DNA of 50,984 bases from Prochlorococcus sp. AG-363-K07. GTDB taxonomy: Bacteria > Cyanobacteriota > Cyanobacteriia > PCC-6307 > Cyanobiaceae. The first letter of the stretch is position 1. Every line of letters begins with the position of its first letter. Both the position numbers and the translations under genes were made by a program. The notes beneath the pieces were generated by a model. That model made no database searches, was not told the origin of the DNA, and saw only the letters and a program-made list of their open reading frames with translations. The stretch spans positions 1 to 50,984 of the forward strand of contig QCFO01000013.1 in assembly GCA_003280225.1 (NCBI GenBank), given 5' to 3'. Of this stretch, positions 38,475 to 46,711 are shown piece after piece.

Positions 38475-39395
38475 CTAAACATCAAAGCCTGGATCAATCT
38501 TTTGCAATTGCTTCAATGTCTGCTCACAAAGCAGGGCATGATTTTTCCCTTTACTTGCAATAAGACATCCTTTTTGATTTAAACAACCTGTGTTGTACCT
38601 CAGGGCTTTTCCGTCTGCATGAGTAAACGCACCCCCTGCTGAGCAAAGTAAAGCTTCTGGAGCTGCCATATCCCAATCCTTTGGAGCCGTCTTACCAGAG
38701 AGAGATATATAGAGATCCGTTTCCCCACGCAGGATTGTTGCAATTTTACAGCCAACACTGCCTACAGCCTTTTCACCACCAAAGCCCAAGTTGTCAATAA
38801 GTTTCTCTAGCCGTTCATCACGATGATTTCTACTTGCTACAAGAATTAAATCATCAGTAGCCAAGCGATCACTAAATCCAAATTGTTTTTGTTGCTTTTT
38901 GCGATTCTCACACCAAGCACCAATCCCCAATACACCAAACCAAAGTTCTTCAACTTCAGGAATAACCACTACACCTAAAACAGGCCTGTTCTTGCGTATC
39001 AAAGCCAAATGGACTGCATATTCTCCTGTCCCATTAAGAAAATCCTTGGTTCCATCAAGTGGATCAAGGATCCACAACCATTCAGAATTTAGAGGGGAAC
39101 CAGAAGCAATTTCAGCCTTAGCAGTTTCTTCACTTAGCAAGTCCCACGAAATCAAAGGAAATTCAGATTTAAATCCATTTAACAACCAACTGTTTACTGC
39201 TAAATCTGCTGCAGAAACAGGCCCATCATCAGAATCTTGAACATTTAAAGGTTTTGAAAACCCATATGGAGGTTGCATGCCTCTTGCATAAGCCATCAAG
39301 ATATCTGCAGAACCCCAAGCTAATTTTCTTAATTGCCTTAAAAGGTCCTCCAAAGACACTTCTTTTGGCAGGCAGGGTTCAATATTGGTCATCAT
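38475..39395 (-). CDS. cysQ: CysQ-like 3'(2'),5'-bisphosphate nucleotidase
   Basis: An inositol-monophosphatase superfamily enzyme of 306 aa. The metal site is made by ISWDLLSEE (about 79-87), WILDPLDGTKDFLNGTGEYA (about 106-125) and APKDWDMAAPEALL (about 236-249). CysQ-type enzymes remove the 3' phosphate of PAP formed in sulfate assimilation. Inositol or fructose bisphosphate activity cannot be excluded by eye. A second ATG lies one codon in. The gene diverges from rsmI with only 20 bp between starts. Confidence 0.9.
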   Translation of the reverse strand: MMTNIEPCLPKEVSLEDLLRQLRKLAWGSADILMAYARGMQPPYGFSKPLNVQDSDDGPVSAADLAVNSWLLNGFKSEFPLISWDLLSEETAKAEIASGSPLNSEWLWILDPLDGTKDFLNGTGEYAVHLALIRKNRPVLGVVVIPEVEELWFGVLGIGAWCENRKKQQKQFGFSDRLATDDLILVASRNHRDERLEKLIDNLGFGGEKAVGSVGCKIATILRGETDLYISLSGKTAPKDWDMAAPEALLCSAGGAFTHADGKALRYNTGCLNQKGCLIASKGKNHALLCEQTLKQLQKIDPGFDV

Positions 39396-39415
39396 GATTT
39401 TCTAAAAAAGAAATT

Positions 39416-40285
39416 TTGAGTAAACGCCTCGAACCAGCTCCTGGAGTGCTCTACGTAGTAGGTACACCAATTGGAAATCTTGGTGACTTATCGCCAAGAG
39501 CAAAGTTCTTACTTCAAAATGTATCTGCAATTGCGTGTGAAGACACTCGTCACAGTGGTTATTTATTAAAGACCCTAGGTGCGAATGCTCCCCTTTTCAG
39601 TTTCCACAAACACAACGCAACCAATAGGACACCACAACTACTTGATTTATTAAAAAACGGAGAAAGTCTTGCACTAATTAGTGATGCTGGGCTACCTGGA
39701 ATTAGTGATCCAGGAGAAAGTCTTGTCGCAGCAACCAAACAAGCAGGGCATGATGTTATTTGTATTCCGGGCCCTTGTGCAGCAATAACAGCCCTTGTAA
39801 GCAGTGGCCTACCTTGCAATCAATTTTGTTTTGAAGGATTTCTTCCATCTAAGGGAAAGAGCAGAGAAGAAATTCTTTTAAGAGTTAGCAAGGAAAACAG
39901 AACAACAATCATCTATGAAGCCCCACACAGGTTAATTAGGCTGCTTGATGAACTAGAAGGACTTTGTGGCGAGGAGAGGTCCATACAAATTGCGAAAGAA
40001 CTAACAAAACTCCATGAACAACAAATTGGATCCACAATCAAAGAAGTTAGAGAATATTTCTCTGTCAACAAACCAATTGGAGAATTTACCATTGTTCTTG
40101 CTGGAGCAACAAAGGAAGCAGTAATTCCCCCATCAAGCGAGGACTTACTAGAACAAATGAAAGTTCTAATGAAGGCTGGCGCAAGTGCAAATGAAGCAGC
40201 TCGAGAAATCGCAAAAAGCTCTGGGCTAGCCAAGCGGATTCTTTATTCATTGCTACACAATCCACCTATTAGCAATAATGATTAG
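39416..40285 (+). CDS. rsmI: 16S rRNA (cytidine 1402-2'-O)-methyltransferase
   Basis: RsmI methylates the ribose of C1402 in the decoding centre. The 289-aa protein has the tetrapyrrole-methylase fold. LYVVGTPIGNLGDLSPRA starts it (about 12-29), EDTRHSGYLL follows, and ALISDAGLPGISDPGESLV plus the SGLPCNQFCFEGFLPSKGK segment are typical. The start is TTG at 39416, with no good ribosome binding site. The gene is followed by a small membrane-protein gene on the same strand with a 45-bp gap. Confidence 0.95.
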   Translation: MSKRLEPAPGVLYVVGTPIGNLGDLSPRAKFLLQNVSAIACEDTRHSGYLLKTLGANAPLFSFHKHNATNRTPQLLDLLKNGESLALISDAGLPGISDPGESLVAATKQAGHDVICIPGPCAAITALVSSGLPCNQFCFEGFLPSKGKSREEILLRVSKENRTTIIYEAPHRLIRLLDELEGLCGEERSIQIAKELTKLHEQQIGSTIKEVREYFSVNKPIGEFTIVLAGATKEAVIPPSSEDLLEQMKVLMKAGASANEAAREIAKSSGLAKRILYSLLHNPPISNND

Positions 40286-40330
40286 AGCACAAGGGTAGTA
40301 AAGGGCTAGTTTCTAAATTAGAGATCCTCA

Positions 40331-40558
40331 ATGCTTTTGAAACTGAGATCGATAGCCCTGAGTTACGTAAATGGATGCATGCTTCTTGTGATGCTTTGCT
40401 TGGGGTCTCAAAACCTCAATGTTAGAGAGGAACTCAACTTAGGTTTTGCGACTACAGCCCCCTTACCTTCAGGCTTTTTAATCGGTATATCAACCGTCCT
40501 AGGAGTGTTGAGTGGAGGAAGCGCAACTGTATTACTTCTGCCAGAGGACCCTTCTTAA
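40331..40558 (+). CDS. Small two-helix membrane protein, LapA/DUF1049-like
   Basis: A 75-aa protein with two hydrophobic segments (about 7-26 and 48-70), the layout of LapA/DUF1049 proteins. The stretch LGSQNLNVREELNLGF between them and the Gly-rich second helix (GFLIGISTVLGVLSGGSA) are consistent with that family. This is a pattern match by eye. It ends tail-to-tail with the minus-strand HTH gene, sharing the TTAA that forms both stop codons. Confidence 0.65.
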   Translation: MLLKLRSIALSYVNGCMLLVMLCLGSQNLNVREELNLGFATTAPLPSGFLIGISTVLGVLSGGSATVLLLPEDPS

Positions 40559-41277
40559 TCTAAAGCTATCAAAGAACCTTCTAAAACCAATCTTGTAATA
40601 CCTTGGGCAAGCAAAAAAGGAGTTGATAAAGCAAAAACTTTAGAGTCTGGTACTTGTATCACCCTTTGATTTCTTCCGCAATTTCTTTTTGCAGATCTCT
40701 GATTAGAAAATAAATAAAGAGCTTTTCTTTTTAAATCCTGATCTGACATAAATCCAAGCTCGGGATAATCACTCAAGGGCCTTGCATCCAACTCAATAGA
40801 CCTATCTACCAAAATATAAACAGTAGAAGGCAAAGTTCCTTCATCTAATGGTAAGCAGCGAATTTCCTGTTGAGTCTCAACTTCAAAATCAGGTGCAAGT
40901 GGAATAACTTCGTGAAAAAGTTCAAAGGACTCATCTGCAACGGTAATTTGATCAATTTTGAGATCGAGAGGGGAGTCTGTAGAAGTTGCTTCTATTAAAG
41001 GAAATTCTTGATCGTCTAAAAGTTGTGTGTGATTTACGTCACCGCTAAGATCTCCGTTAGATAATTTTTTGGCTTTGGAGGAAAACCTCTTGGCTTTTAA
41101 TTCGTTATATTCATCAACAGTGAGCAAGCTCTTTACAATTCTTGTGACGGTATTTTGACTACATCCAAAATTCTCAGCAAGTTCCGAAGTGGATTGTCCA
41201 GAACGAAAACCCTTTAAGAGCTCTGCTTTCTGACTATCCTTGAGCCTCCTTACCACAGCTAATGTCACTTGATACAC
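40555..41277 (-). CDS. Helix-turn-helix protein of unknown function
   Basis: The N-terminal 60 residues form a resolvase/transposase-like HTH: LKDSQKAELLKGFRSGQ, TSELAENFGCSQNTVTRIVK (about 31-50). The region 65-150 is polar and low complexity. The C-terminal 95 residues (about 146-240) form a compact domain with STVYILVDRSIELDARPL and FALSTPFLLAQGITRLVLEG and no recognised family. It is probably a cyanobacterial DNA-binding protein, not part of a mobile element: no DDE or serine recombinase domain is present. It diverges from tRNA-Arg with 48 bp between. Confidence 0.75.
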   Translation of the reverse strand: MYQVTLAVVRRLKDSQKAELLKGFRSGQSTSELAENFGCSQNTVTRIVKSLLTVDEYNELKAKRFSSKAKKLSNGDLSGDVNHTQLLDDQEFPLIEATSTDSPLDLKIDQITVADESFELFHEVIPLAPDFEVETQQEIRCLPLDEGTLPSTVYILVDRSIELDARPLSDYPELGFMSDQDLKRKALYLFSNQRSAKRNCGRNQRVIQVPDSKVFALSTPFLLAQGITRLVLEGSLIALD

Positions 41278-41325
41278 ACCAACCTTAGATGGTGAGGTTC
41301 ACTTTTAGTGGCAAAATATATGCAT

Positions 41326-41399
41326 GCTCCCTTAGCTCAGCTGGATAGAGCAACTGCCTTCTAAGCAGTTTGTCGCAAGTTCGAATCTTGCAGGGAGCG
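41326..41399 (+). tRNA. tRNA-Arg (anticodon TCT)
   Basis: A complete 74-nt cloverleaf. The acceptor stem is GCTCCCT with AGGGAGC, the D-arm is GCTC-GAGC, the anticodon stem ACTGC-GCAGT encloses CTTCTAA with anticodon TCT, and the T-arm is GCAAG-TTCGAAT-CTTGC. The CCA end is not encoded. It should decode AGA (and possibly AGG). Confidence 0.97.
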
Positions 41400-41414
41400 T
41401 TGGCTGTTTTCAGG

Positions 41415-41439
41415 TCCCTAGAGCTCATGAGCATAGGGA
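41415..41439 (+). terminator. Hairpin after tRNA-Arg, possible terminator
   Basis: TCCCTA (41415-41420) pairs with TAGGGA (41434-41439), with an inner GCTC/GAGC. The downstream sequence (GTAAATAATTT) has only a weak T-run, so termination here is uncertain. The remaining gap to 41650 is AT-rich and I see no gene in it. Confidence 0.4.
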
Positions 41440-41649
41440 GTAAATAATTTCTGAAAAGAATTAAACAAAAGTTAGACTATCCTGACTTAAGAAACCCATG
41501 CATAGGCCAAACAACAAATACTTACCAGCGAAAAGAGCAGATAAAAAATATTAAGATTAATAAAGTAATAGTATAAAATTAAAAAATATTCACCACCTTC
41601 AATTCATTCTAATGTTGACATATAATTAGTGAATTTATAGTTTAACAAC

Positions 41650-42051
41650 CTAAAACAAATCTTTTAATGAGTAGAATAGCCAGTCAAAGAAAAGAAAAGG
41701 ATTTAGTATTGCAGGAATTCTATTATTCTTTGAAGGGAAAGTAAAAGTTTTATTCAAATATTTTTGATCTGTTGGTCTCCCTACAAAAAAGCTTGGATCC
41801 ACATGGCTCTGGGATGAATCATTAGAAATAATTTCATTTCTAAAAAACCAAACTATAGATCCGTCATTGAATTTTAAAACAAAGCCAATCTCGCCACCAT
41901 CAGTAAGTTTGTAATCGATAATAGTTCCAACAGCGTTAAGTTTAATTAGGTCAATTAGCTCAGAGGAGGTTTTGTCTCGAATAAGATTAATGTCAACACT
42001 GACTTGGGATCCAATTTCAATTAATGAGTCTTTATTTGTCATGGTTATCAA
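41650..42051 (-). CDS. PetP-like (DUF2862) protein with C-terminal hydrophobic tail
   Basis: Residues 12-75 resemble PetP/DUF2862, a small SH3-like protein associated with the cytochrome b6f complex: EIGSQVSVDINLIRDKTS, NAVGTIIDYKLTDGGEIGFV and FNDGSIVWFFRNEI. After a polar linker the last 25 residues (ILNPFLFFDWLFYSLKDLF) are hydrophobic and aromatic and probably attach to a membrane. True PetP proteins are about 65-70 aa, so this is an extended relative. A second ATG three codons in is an alternative start. The gene stands between tRNA-Arg and polysaccharide genes. Confidence 0.75.
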   Translation of the reverse strand: MITMTNKDSLIEIGSQVSVDINLIRDKTSSELIDLIKLNAVGTIIDYKLTDGGEIGFVLKFNDGSIVWFFRNEIISNDSSQSHVDPSFFVGRPTDQKYLNKTFTFPSKNNRIPAILNPFLFFDWLFYSLKDLF

Positions 42052-42164
42052 ACAGATAATGAAGAAAATTAAAAGTTAAAGATGGAAGAGCGAGAAAGTG
42101 TTAATTCAAGTTAAATTTAAGCATATAAATTCGTTGATTTAGGGATTGATGATGATTGAATGAT

Positions 42165-43778
42165 TTAAGGACAAAGATATATCCAACCTGCAATGGTTCC
42201 TTTTTGAATTGACAAGTCTTCCTGAACTTGATTCAAGTGGTCTCTTGTACAAGAACCTGGAGCCAGGACAAGTAATTGATTTGAGCAAGTAGAAGTCTTA
42301 ATCAGATCATTCGAAACAGTTATGCTGATTTGAGGCATTTCGTTATGTAGTGCCTTCGTAAATAAGGAGAAATGTTCTTCGTTAAATGATTCTCCTACAG
42401 GAACTACTGCTATTGATTCTATTCCATTTTCTTTAAGTCTATTAGTAAGTAATGCTATAGAGCTAGACCAATTATTTGAGGATATAGAAAGTGTTTTTAA
42501 TAGAGGGTATTTTATTATTTCCTTGAAAAAATTAATATTATAAATTCGTCCTGATCTTCTATCAAGTAGAAGAGACAAAGCAGATCCAAGAAACACACCA
42601 GCCAAAAGATAGAGACCAACTATCCGTTTCTTTCTAGGAGCTACAGGGGAGTCTATAAGAGTTGGTTCAGTAATTACCCTCCAAGGATCAGTTTGCTGAG
42701 CTTCTTTTAATTGAAGAGTGGAATAACTGCTTTGGAGCTGATCTAATAGATTTTCATCTCTCTTTGCCTCATATCTTAATTGACGATATTTTAGTAAAAT
42801 CTCAGGAGTTCTACTTAAAGACGTCTTTAAGGCTTCAATCCTTTCCTTTAATGAAATAATATACTTAGAATTGGGCTTCAACTTTGTTGATTTTTCAATA
42901 AGATCGGATTCTAATTCTGAAAGCTTAGCGTATTGAACATCATATCTATTATTATTCTTCTGTAGATTCTGATCATTCAATTGATATGAAAAAGGGATAT
43001 TGCCAGTAAGCTGATCCGTGTTAATAATTTGATTACTAAAGCCACCAAGCCGCGGCATTTCTCCAACCCCAGGTACTCTCATTTCCTGCGAATTTAGAGG
43101 CATGGGCAAACCATCCCGATTGCCTAGTCCATTTTCAAGTGAAAAGTTCTGAAACTTAGTCAATGAATCTGTTGACTGGACTTTCATTATTTCTATTTGT
43201 TTTTCAAGGAATGCAATTCCTTGACTGATCTCTTTTTCTCGATCAGATTCCGAATATGCTTGATATGTATTAGATATTTTCTTTAAAACTGGAATAATTA
43301 AAGACTTATCAGTATCTCGGTATTCAAGATTAAGAACACTAGTTCCTTTTTCTAAATCAACCTTTAAATTCTTAGTCCAACGATAAAATGTCCACTTTGA
43401 TACATCTAATCCAGACTCTAGTTTGCTTGATTTAACAAAATCATAAATGGGTTTTAGAATTGAAGGACTCTCTAAGATCTTAACTTCGGTTTTTAAATCA
43501 TTTTTAATGCCCCCAGCTTCCAAACCAAAAGAAGAAATAACGTCCCCCAAGCCCTGAGAGGAAGAGCTGACCCTTCCTGACTTGTCTCTCATGACAATTT
43601 GGAAATGACCTTCCCATACAGGCTTTCGAGTAAAAGCATATATAAAACCTACTAGGATAGTAAGTGAAGATAGCGTTAAAAAATAAAATTTCTTTCGGTA
43701 AATTGAATCAAGTATTTCTTTCAAGTCAATCTCATCATCTTCAATTGTTGAAATTTCGGAGGAATTAGCTTGATTCAT
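42165..43778 (-). CDS. Wzz/GumC-like polysaccharide chain-length protein
   Basis: A polysaccharide copolymerase-type inner-membrane protein of 537 aa. The Wzz domain starts with EIDLKEILDSIYRKKFYFLTL and a first membrane helix (about 33-50), then a long coiled periplasmic part (about 170-365) and the classic Pro-rich second helix PVAPRKKRIVGLYLLAGVFLG. The last 130 residues look like the fold of a BY-kinase domain, but where the Walker A should be there is AVVPVGESFNEEHFSLF with no GK[ST], so kinase activity is unlikely. It lies 5 bp after the Wza-like gene and works with it in export. Confidence 0.88.
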   Translation of the reverse strand: MNQANSSEISTIEDDEIDLKEILDSIYRKKFYFLTLSSLTILVGFIYAFTRKPVWEGHFQIVMRDKSGRVSSSSQGLGDVISSFGLEAGGIKNDLKTEVKILESPSILKPIYDFVKSSKLESGLDVSKWTFYRWTKNLKVDLEKGTSVLNLEYRDTDKSLIIPVLKKISNTYQAYSESDREKEISQGIAFLEKQIEIMKVQSTDSLTKFQNFSLENGLGNRDGLPMPLNSQEMRVPGVGEMPRLGGFSNQIINTDQLTGNIPFSYQLNDQNLQKNNNRYDVQYAKLSELESDLIEKSTKLKPNSKYIISLKERIEALKTSLSRTPEILLKYRQLRYEAKRDENLLDQLQSSYSTLQLKEAQQTDPWRVITEPTLIDSPVAPRKKRIVGLYLLAGVFLGSALSLLLDRRSGRIYNINFFKEIIKYPLLKTLSISSNNWSSSIALLTNRLKENGIESIAVVPVGESFNEEHFSLFTKALHNEMPQISITVSNDLIKTSTCSNQLLVLAPGSCTRDHLNQVQEDLSIQKGTIAGWIYLCP

Positions 43779-43783
43779 ATCGG

Positions 43784-44956
43784 CTAATCTGCAATCAGAT
43801 CATATATATTATATAAACCCAATAGTCCAATTGCAGGCTTTGAAATAGTTGTGATAGCTTCGTTAGTATAGCCAATTAGAGATCGTCTAATATGAACAAT
43901 ATCGCCATCAATTAAAATTGGATTTTGATAAGTACCCTCTCCAGCATTTGGTTTATGGCCAAAAACACGCCTTTCTACTGACCCATCATTTGAAAACCTA
44001 ATGAATTCAACATTACCACTAAATATCTTCTTACCTCCGGAACTTGCTATCAATTGATTTAAAGAGCTACCACTTGGTATCACTCTTGAACCTCTATCTT
44101 CACTTTGCCCACTAATAAATACAAGAATTTGGGATGGGTTAATATTACTTTTCATAGCAGAGCGCATTTGTTGCATAATAAGTTCTTTAGATCTAGATAG
44201 TTTGATGATATCTCCATCTAAAATCTTGATATTTTGTGACTCAGTTATCATTTCGCCAATCAATTCAGGGAAGATATTTAGGCTAGTTCTTATATAGCCA
44301 CCTCCCTGATCCAGTGGATTTTTTCTCGTTAACTGTATATTAGTTAAATCTGATTTCTCAGTAATTCCACCTGATGCGCGTATAGCATCGAACAAAGTAG
44401 GAAAACTATTTGTCTTCAAAGATTGCTCAAAAGCTTCAGCCTTATCTGTAACTATTGATGGATATACTTTCTTTGTAAAGGCATAGCTTTCGTCAGTTGA
44501 ACCAGAAATAGTATATCTACCTGGTTTTCTCACTTCTCCTAATACAAAAGCATTGACTGGTCTATAGCCAACGATCTGAATATCAAATTGAGGTGAGGTT
44601 ATAACCTCTGCATAGTCTTCAGTTAATTTTCTCTTTAAACCCTGAATAGACAATCCCTCAACATTAATTGCTCCAATCTCAGGCAAGTAAATACTTCCAG
44701 TAGGTCCAATTGCATATATTTGGCTAAATTCGGGCAGACCAAAAAATTCAATATACAACCTATCTCCTGATCCAATGATATAGTTGCTATAAACTCTATC
44801 TTTTCCTGAAAGATTAGATATACTCTCCACGGATATATCTTGATCGTCTCCTTCGCTTTTTAAAACATCAGCATCTACGCTCAAAGAAAATATAGACAAA
44901 AGGACTAAAGAGATCCCAAGTGAATTATATTTTCCTTTGAGCGTTAAAAAAGACAA
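43784..44956 (-). CDS. Wza-like polysaccharide export protein
   Basis: An outer-membrane-associated export protein of 390 aa. It has an N-terminal signal sequence (LGISLVLLSIFSLSVDA, about 13-29), a Poly_export domain with YIIGSGDRLYIEFFG and GPTGSIYLPEIGAINVEGLS, and two SLBB-like parts (RPVNAFVLGEVRKPGRYTIS and ILVFISGQSEDRGSRVIPSG). No lipobox Cys is seen, unlike E. coli Wza. It is upstream of the Wzz-like gene by 5 bp, and the pair forms an export operon. The promoter must lie in the 1-kb gene-free region upstream. Confidence 0.9.
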   Translation of the reverse strand: MSFLTLKGKYNSLGISLVLLSIFSLSVDADVLKSEGDDQDISVESISNLSGKDRVYSNYIIGSGDRLYIEFFGLPEFSQIYAIGPTGSIYLPEIGAINVEGLSIQGLKRKLTEDYAEVITSPQFDIQIVGYRPVNAFVLGEVRKPGRYTISGSTDESYAFTKKVYPSIVTDKAEAFEQSLKTNSFPTLFDAIRASGGITEKSDLTNIQLTRKNPLDQGGGYIRTSLNIFPELIGEMITESQNIKILDGDIIKLSRSKELIMQQMRSAMKSNINPSQILVFISGQSEDRGSRVIPSGSSLNQLIASSGGKKIFSGNVEFIRFSNDGSVERRVFGHKPNAGEGTYQNPILIDGDIVHIRRSLIGYTNEAITTISKPAIGLLGLYNIYDLIAD

Positions 44957-45014
44957 CTTCTAGTTAATAATCAAGTAAATACTAGACTATCAATAAAAAT
45001 AGATCGACAGAAGG

Positions 45015-45093
45015 ATGACAGGAATAGCATTGTCACACTTGCAAAGTATGCATCAGTTGCTGTGAAATGCACTGTGCTCAGTGTATTTTTTTT
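45015..45093 (+). ncRNA. Candidate small RNA ending in a terminator
   Basis: A short hairpin (TGACA/TGTCA near 45015-45034) is followed by a strong terminator at 45068-45093. No ORF leads into that terminator on the plus strand, so a small RNA is a reasonable reading. A -10-like TAGACTAT lies near 44983-44990. No known family was recognised. Confidence 0.35.
45068..45093 (+). terminator. Rho-independent terminator in the gene-free region
   Basis: The stem TGCACTG (45068-45074) pairs with CAGTGTA (45079-45085), with one G-U pair, around the loop TGCT, and is followed directly by eight T. It reads on the plus strand, away from the minus-strand Wza-like gene, with no coding gene upstream on that strand. 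Confidence 0.7.
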
Positions 45094-45498
45094 ATTTGCA
45101 TCTCTTTTACAAAAAGCCCTACGAATCGGTTTTAACATAAGATGCAACGAGAAATTAAAGACTTAGTGCTGAATTAATTATTTTTAAAAAATATTAGCAC
45201 AAGGCTTGTTGCTATATAGATATAGTTGCATAATAATATCATCAATCTAGAATACTTACTCAGATAGAGCCAACTTGTTTCTATCAAATTCTTGCAGCAT
45301 CTTATGGAGTTTTGCTCTGCCTAGAAAAATGTTAGTTTCATTTCTATTGGTCTGAAGATTCAAAGGCCTCTTCCAAAGGCTTCAAATTGCAGCTAAAGAG
45401 CTAGTTTCATAAAAGCCTTTGAGATCTGAGCATTCCCTACTAACTCCTATAAGCAGCCTTGATGAAATAAATAAGTAAATTACTACAAGTACATCATA
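45094..45498. other. AT-rich gene-free stretch
   Basis: No ORF of convincing quality, no tRNA, and no recognised repeat was seen here on either strand. Two copies of AAAGGC and one AAAGCCTTTG between 45360 and 45425 are the only local pattern. Confidence 0.5.
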
Positions 45499-45712
45499 AT
45501 GTTGTTTCGGCAACGCCTAAACAGGCTACAAAGGGCGGGTAAGGAGCTAAGTTTTTTTCATAAAACCAATCAGAGTAGTAACGATTTCTCAAGGGTTACA
45601 ACTTCCTCCTAAAAAGGATCTATTAATAGTGTCAACCACTCTTGATCCCTAGTTGGCTTGGCTAAGCAACTAACATTCTACTATTGCTTCTAAAAAGCAA
45701 TTCTTAATTTTT
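45499..45712 (+). ncRNA. Candidate structured RNA with several hairpins
   Basis: Five short helices lie in series: GTTG/CAAC (45501-45514), GCCT/AGGC (45515-45526), GGATC/GATCC with inner AGTG/CACT (45616-45648), AGTTG/CAACT with an inner CTT/AAG (45651-45671), and ATTGCTT/AAGCAAT (45683-45701), the last followed by TCTTAATTTTT. The last hairpin could be a terminator. A 37-aa ORF (45499-45612, starting MLFRQRLNRLQRAGKELS) overlaps the first part and is an alternative reading. No known RNA family was recognised. The gap from 45713 to 45958 shows nothing further. Confidence 0.3.
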
Positions 45713-45958
45713 CCAAATAAACAGAATCATGCACTAAGATGATATAAATGGCTCATATGAAGAAGTCTCATTGAAACGGGCCAAAACTTTGGGTTTCTAA
45801 ACAAAACAGGTTTGCAAGAACAATCTCCCTCTAGAAACATAACTCAGTTAATACCACCCTACATAACATCTAGTCATAAGATTCTCCTAAATCTGTTGAT
45901 ATGAATTGAGGTTGAAAGGTTTTTAAGTATATGCTAATCAAGACTCCGCTTCTTACTA

Positions 45959-46201
45959 ATGCCTGAAACTACAGAGAAGGGAAAATTTGATTTAATCCAA
46001 GTCCTCAATGGAGTAGCTCTGTTGCTCTGTGTTTTTTGTCTTGCCTTTATTGCACTGAGCTTGCGGCCAGTAGCTCAATGGGCAAATAATCAAAATATTT
46101 GCGTGGAACAAGAACAAGCCAAATCTGGTGCTCCTATTTCATGGGGAGTCAGGAAGTGTAATGGTCGCTCCAAAGTATATGAAGTCAATAGATCTTCTTG
46201 A
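45959..46201 (+). CDS. Small single-helix membrane protein, unknown
   Basis: An 80-aa protein with one clear membrane segment (about residues 15-38, LNGVALLLCVFCLAFIALSL), followed by a short polar domain with two Cys (NICVEQEQ and VRKCNGRS) that could form a disulfide if the domain is outside. No family was recognised. It is longer and more regular than chance frames nearby, and it starts with ATG at 45959. It stands alone between two gene-free stretches. Confidence 0.65.
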   Translation: MPETTEKGKFDLIQVLNGVALLLCVFCLAFIALSLRPVAQWANNQNICVEQEQAKSGAPISWGVRKCNGRSKVYEVNRSS

Positions 46202-46711
46202 TTAAGATAGAAGGCATTCATTTTGAGATTTCGAAGAAGTGAGGTTTTATTTTTAGAAAAAAAATTCTATTTATTCTGCTATTTATATTCTTAATATTGG
46301 CTTATCCTTTCTAATCGGTAAAGCAATGGATTGGCAATATAGACTCCGAATAATCTCTCTTGAGATTATCGAATCATTTATATATTTAATTCTTTTGATT
46401 AATACTTTAGATAAGTTGCTAATAAACAAATCGAATAGAAAGCATTCTTGATAATTTATTGAATATTGACTCATCAATAATATCAGATAGTTGTTTATAT
46501 AATAATGGATAATTATATTGCCTATAGTCTTGATTAGAACTTATTCAGCTTACACTTTGAATCATTCGAAATCTAGATTCTTCCATTCTTTATTATTATA
46601 GATATTTACTTATTGAATTATTAAAAGCATCTAATGACTAAGAGTTTCCTCTTTGCCTGGTTTATTCAAAAAAGAGTTTGCTTTCCTAAACAAGTATTTT
46701 TAGATCTGCAG
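46202..46711. other. AT-rich gene-free stretch
   Basis: This stretch of about 510 bp is very AT-rich. A 64-codon minus-strand frame (46283-46477) has no recognisable features and is probably chance. I see no RNA gene or repeat. Confidence 0.5.

Noticed and set aside
40555-41277. HTH gene as a transposase or resolvase remnant
   Set aside because: Only the DNA-binding helix pattern is shared. No catalytic domain, terminal repeats or target duplications are present.
46283-46477. 64-codon minus-strand frame
   Set aside because: Very AT-rich with no domain, signal or neighbour support. Chance frames of this size are expected here.
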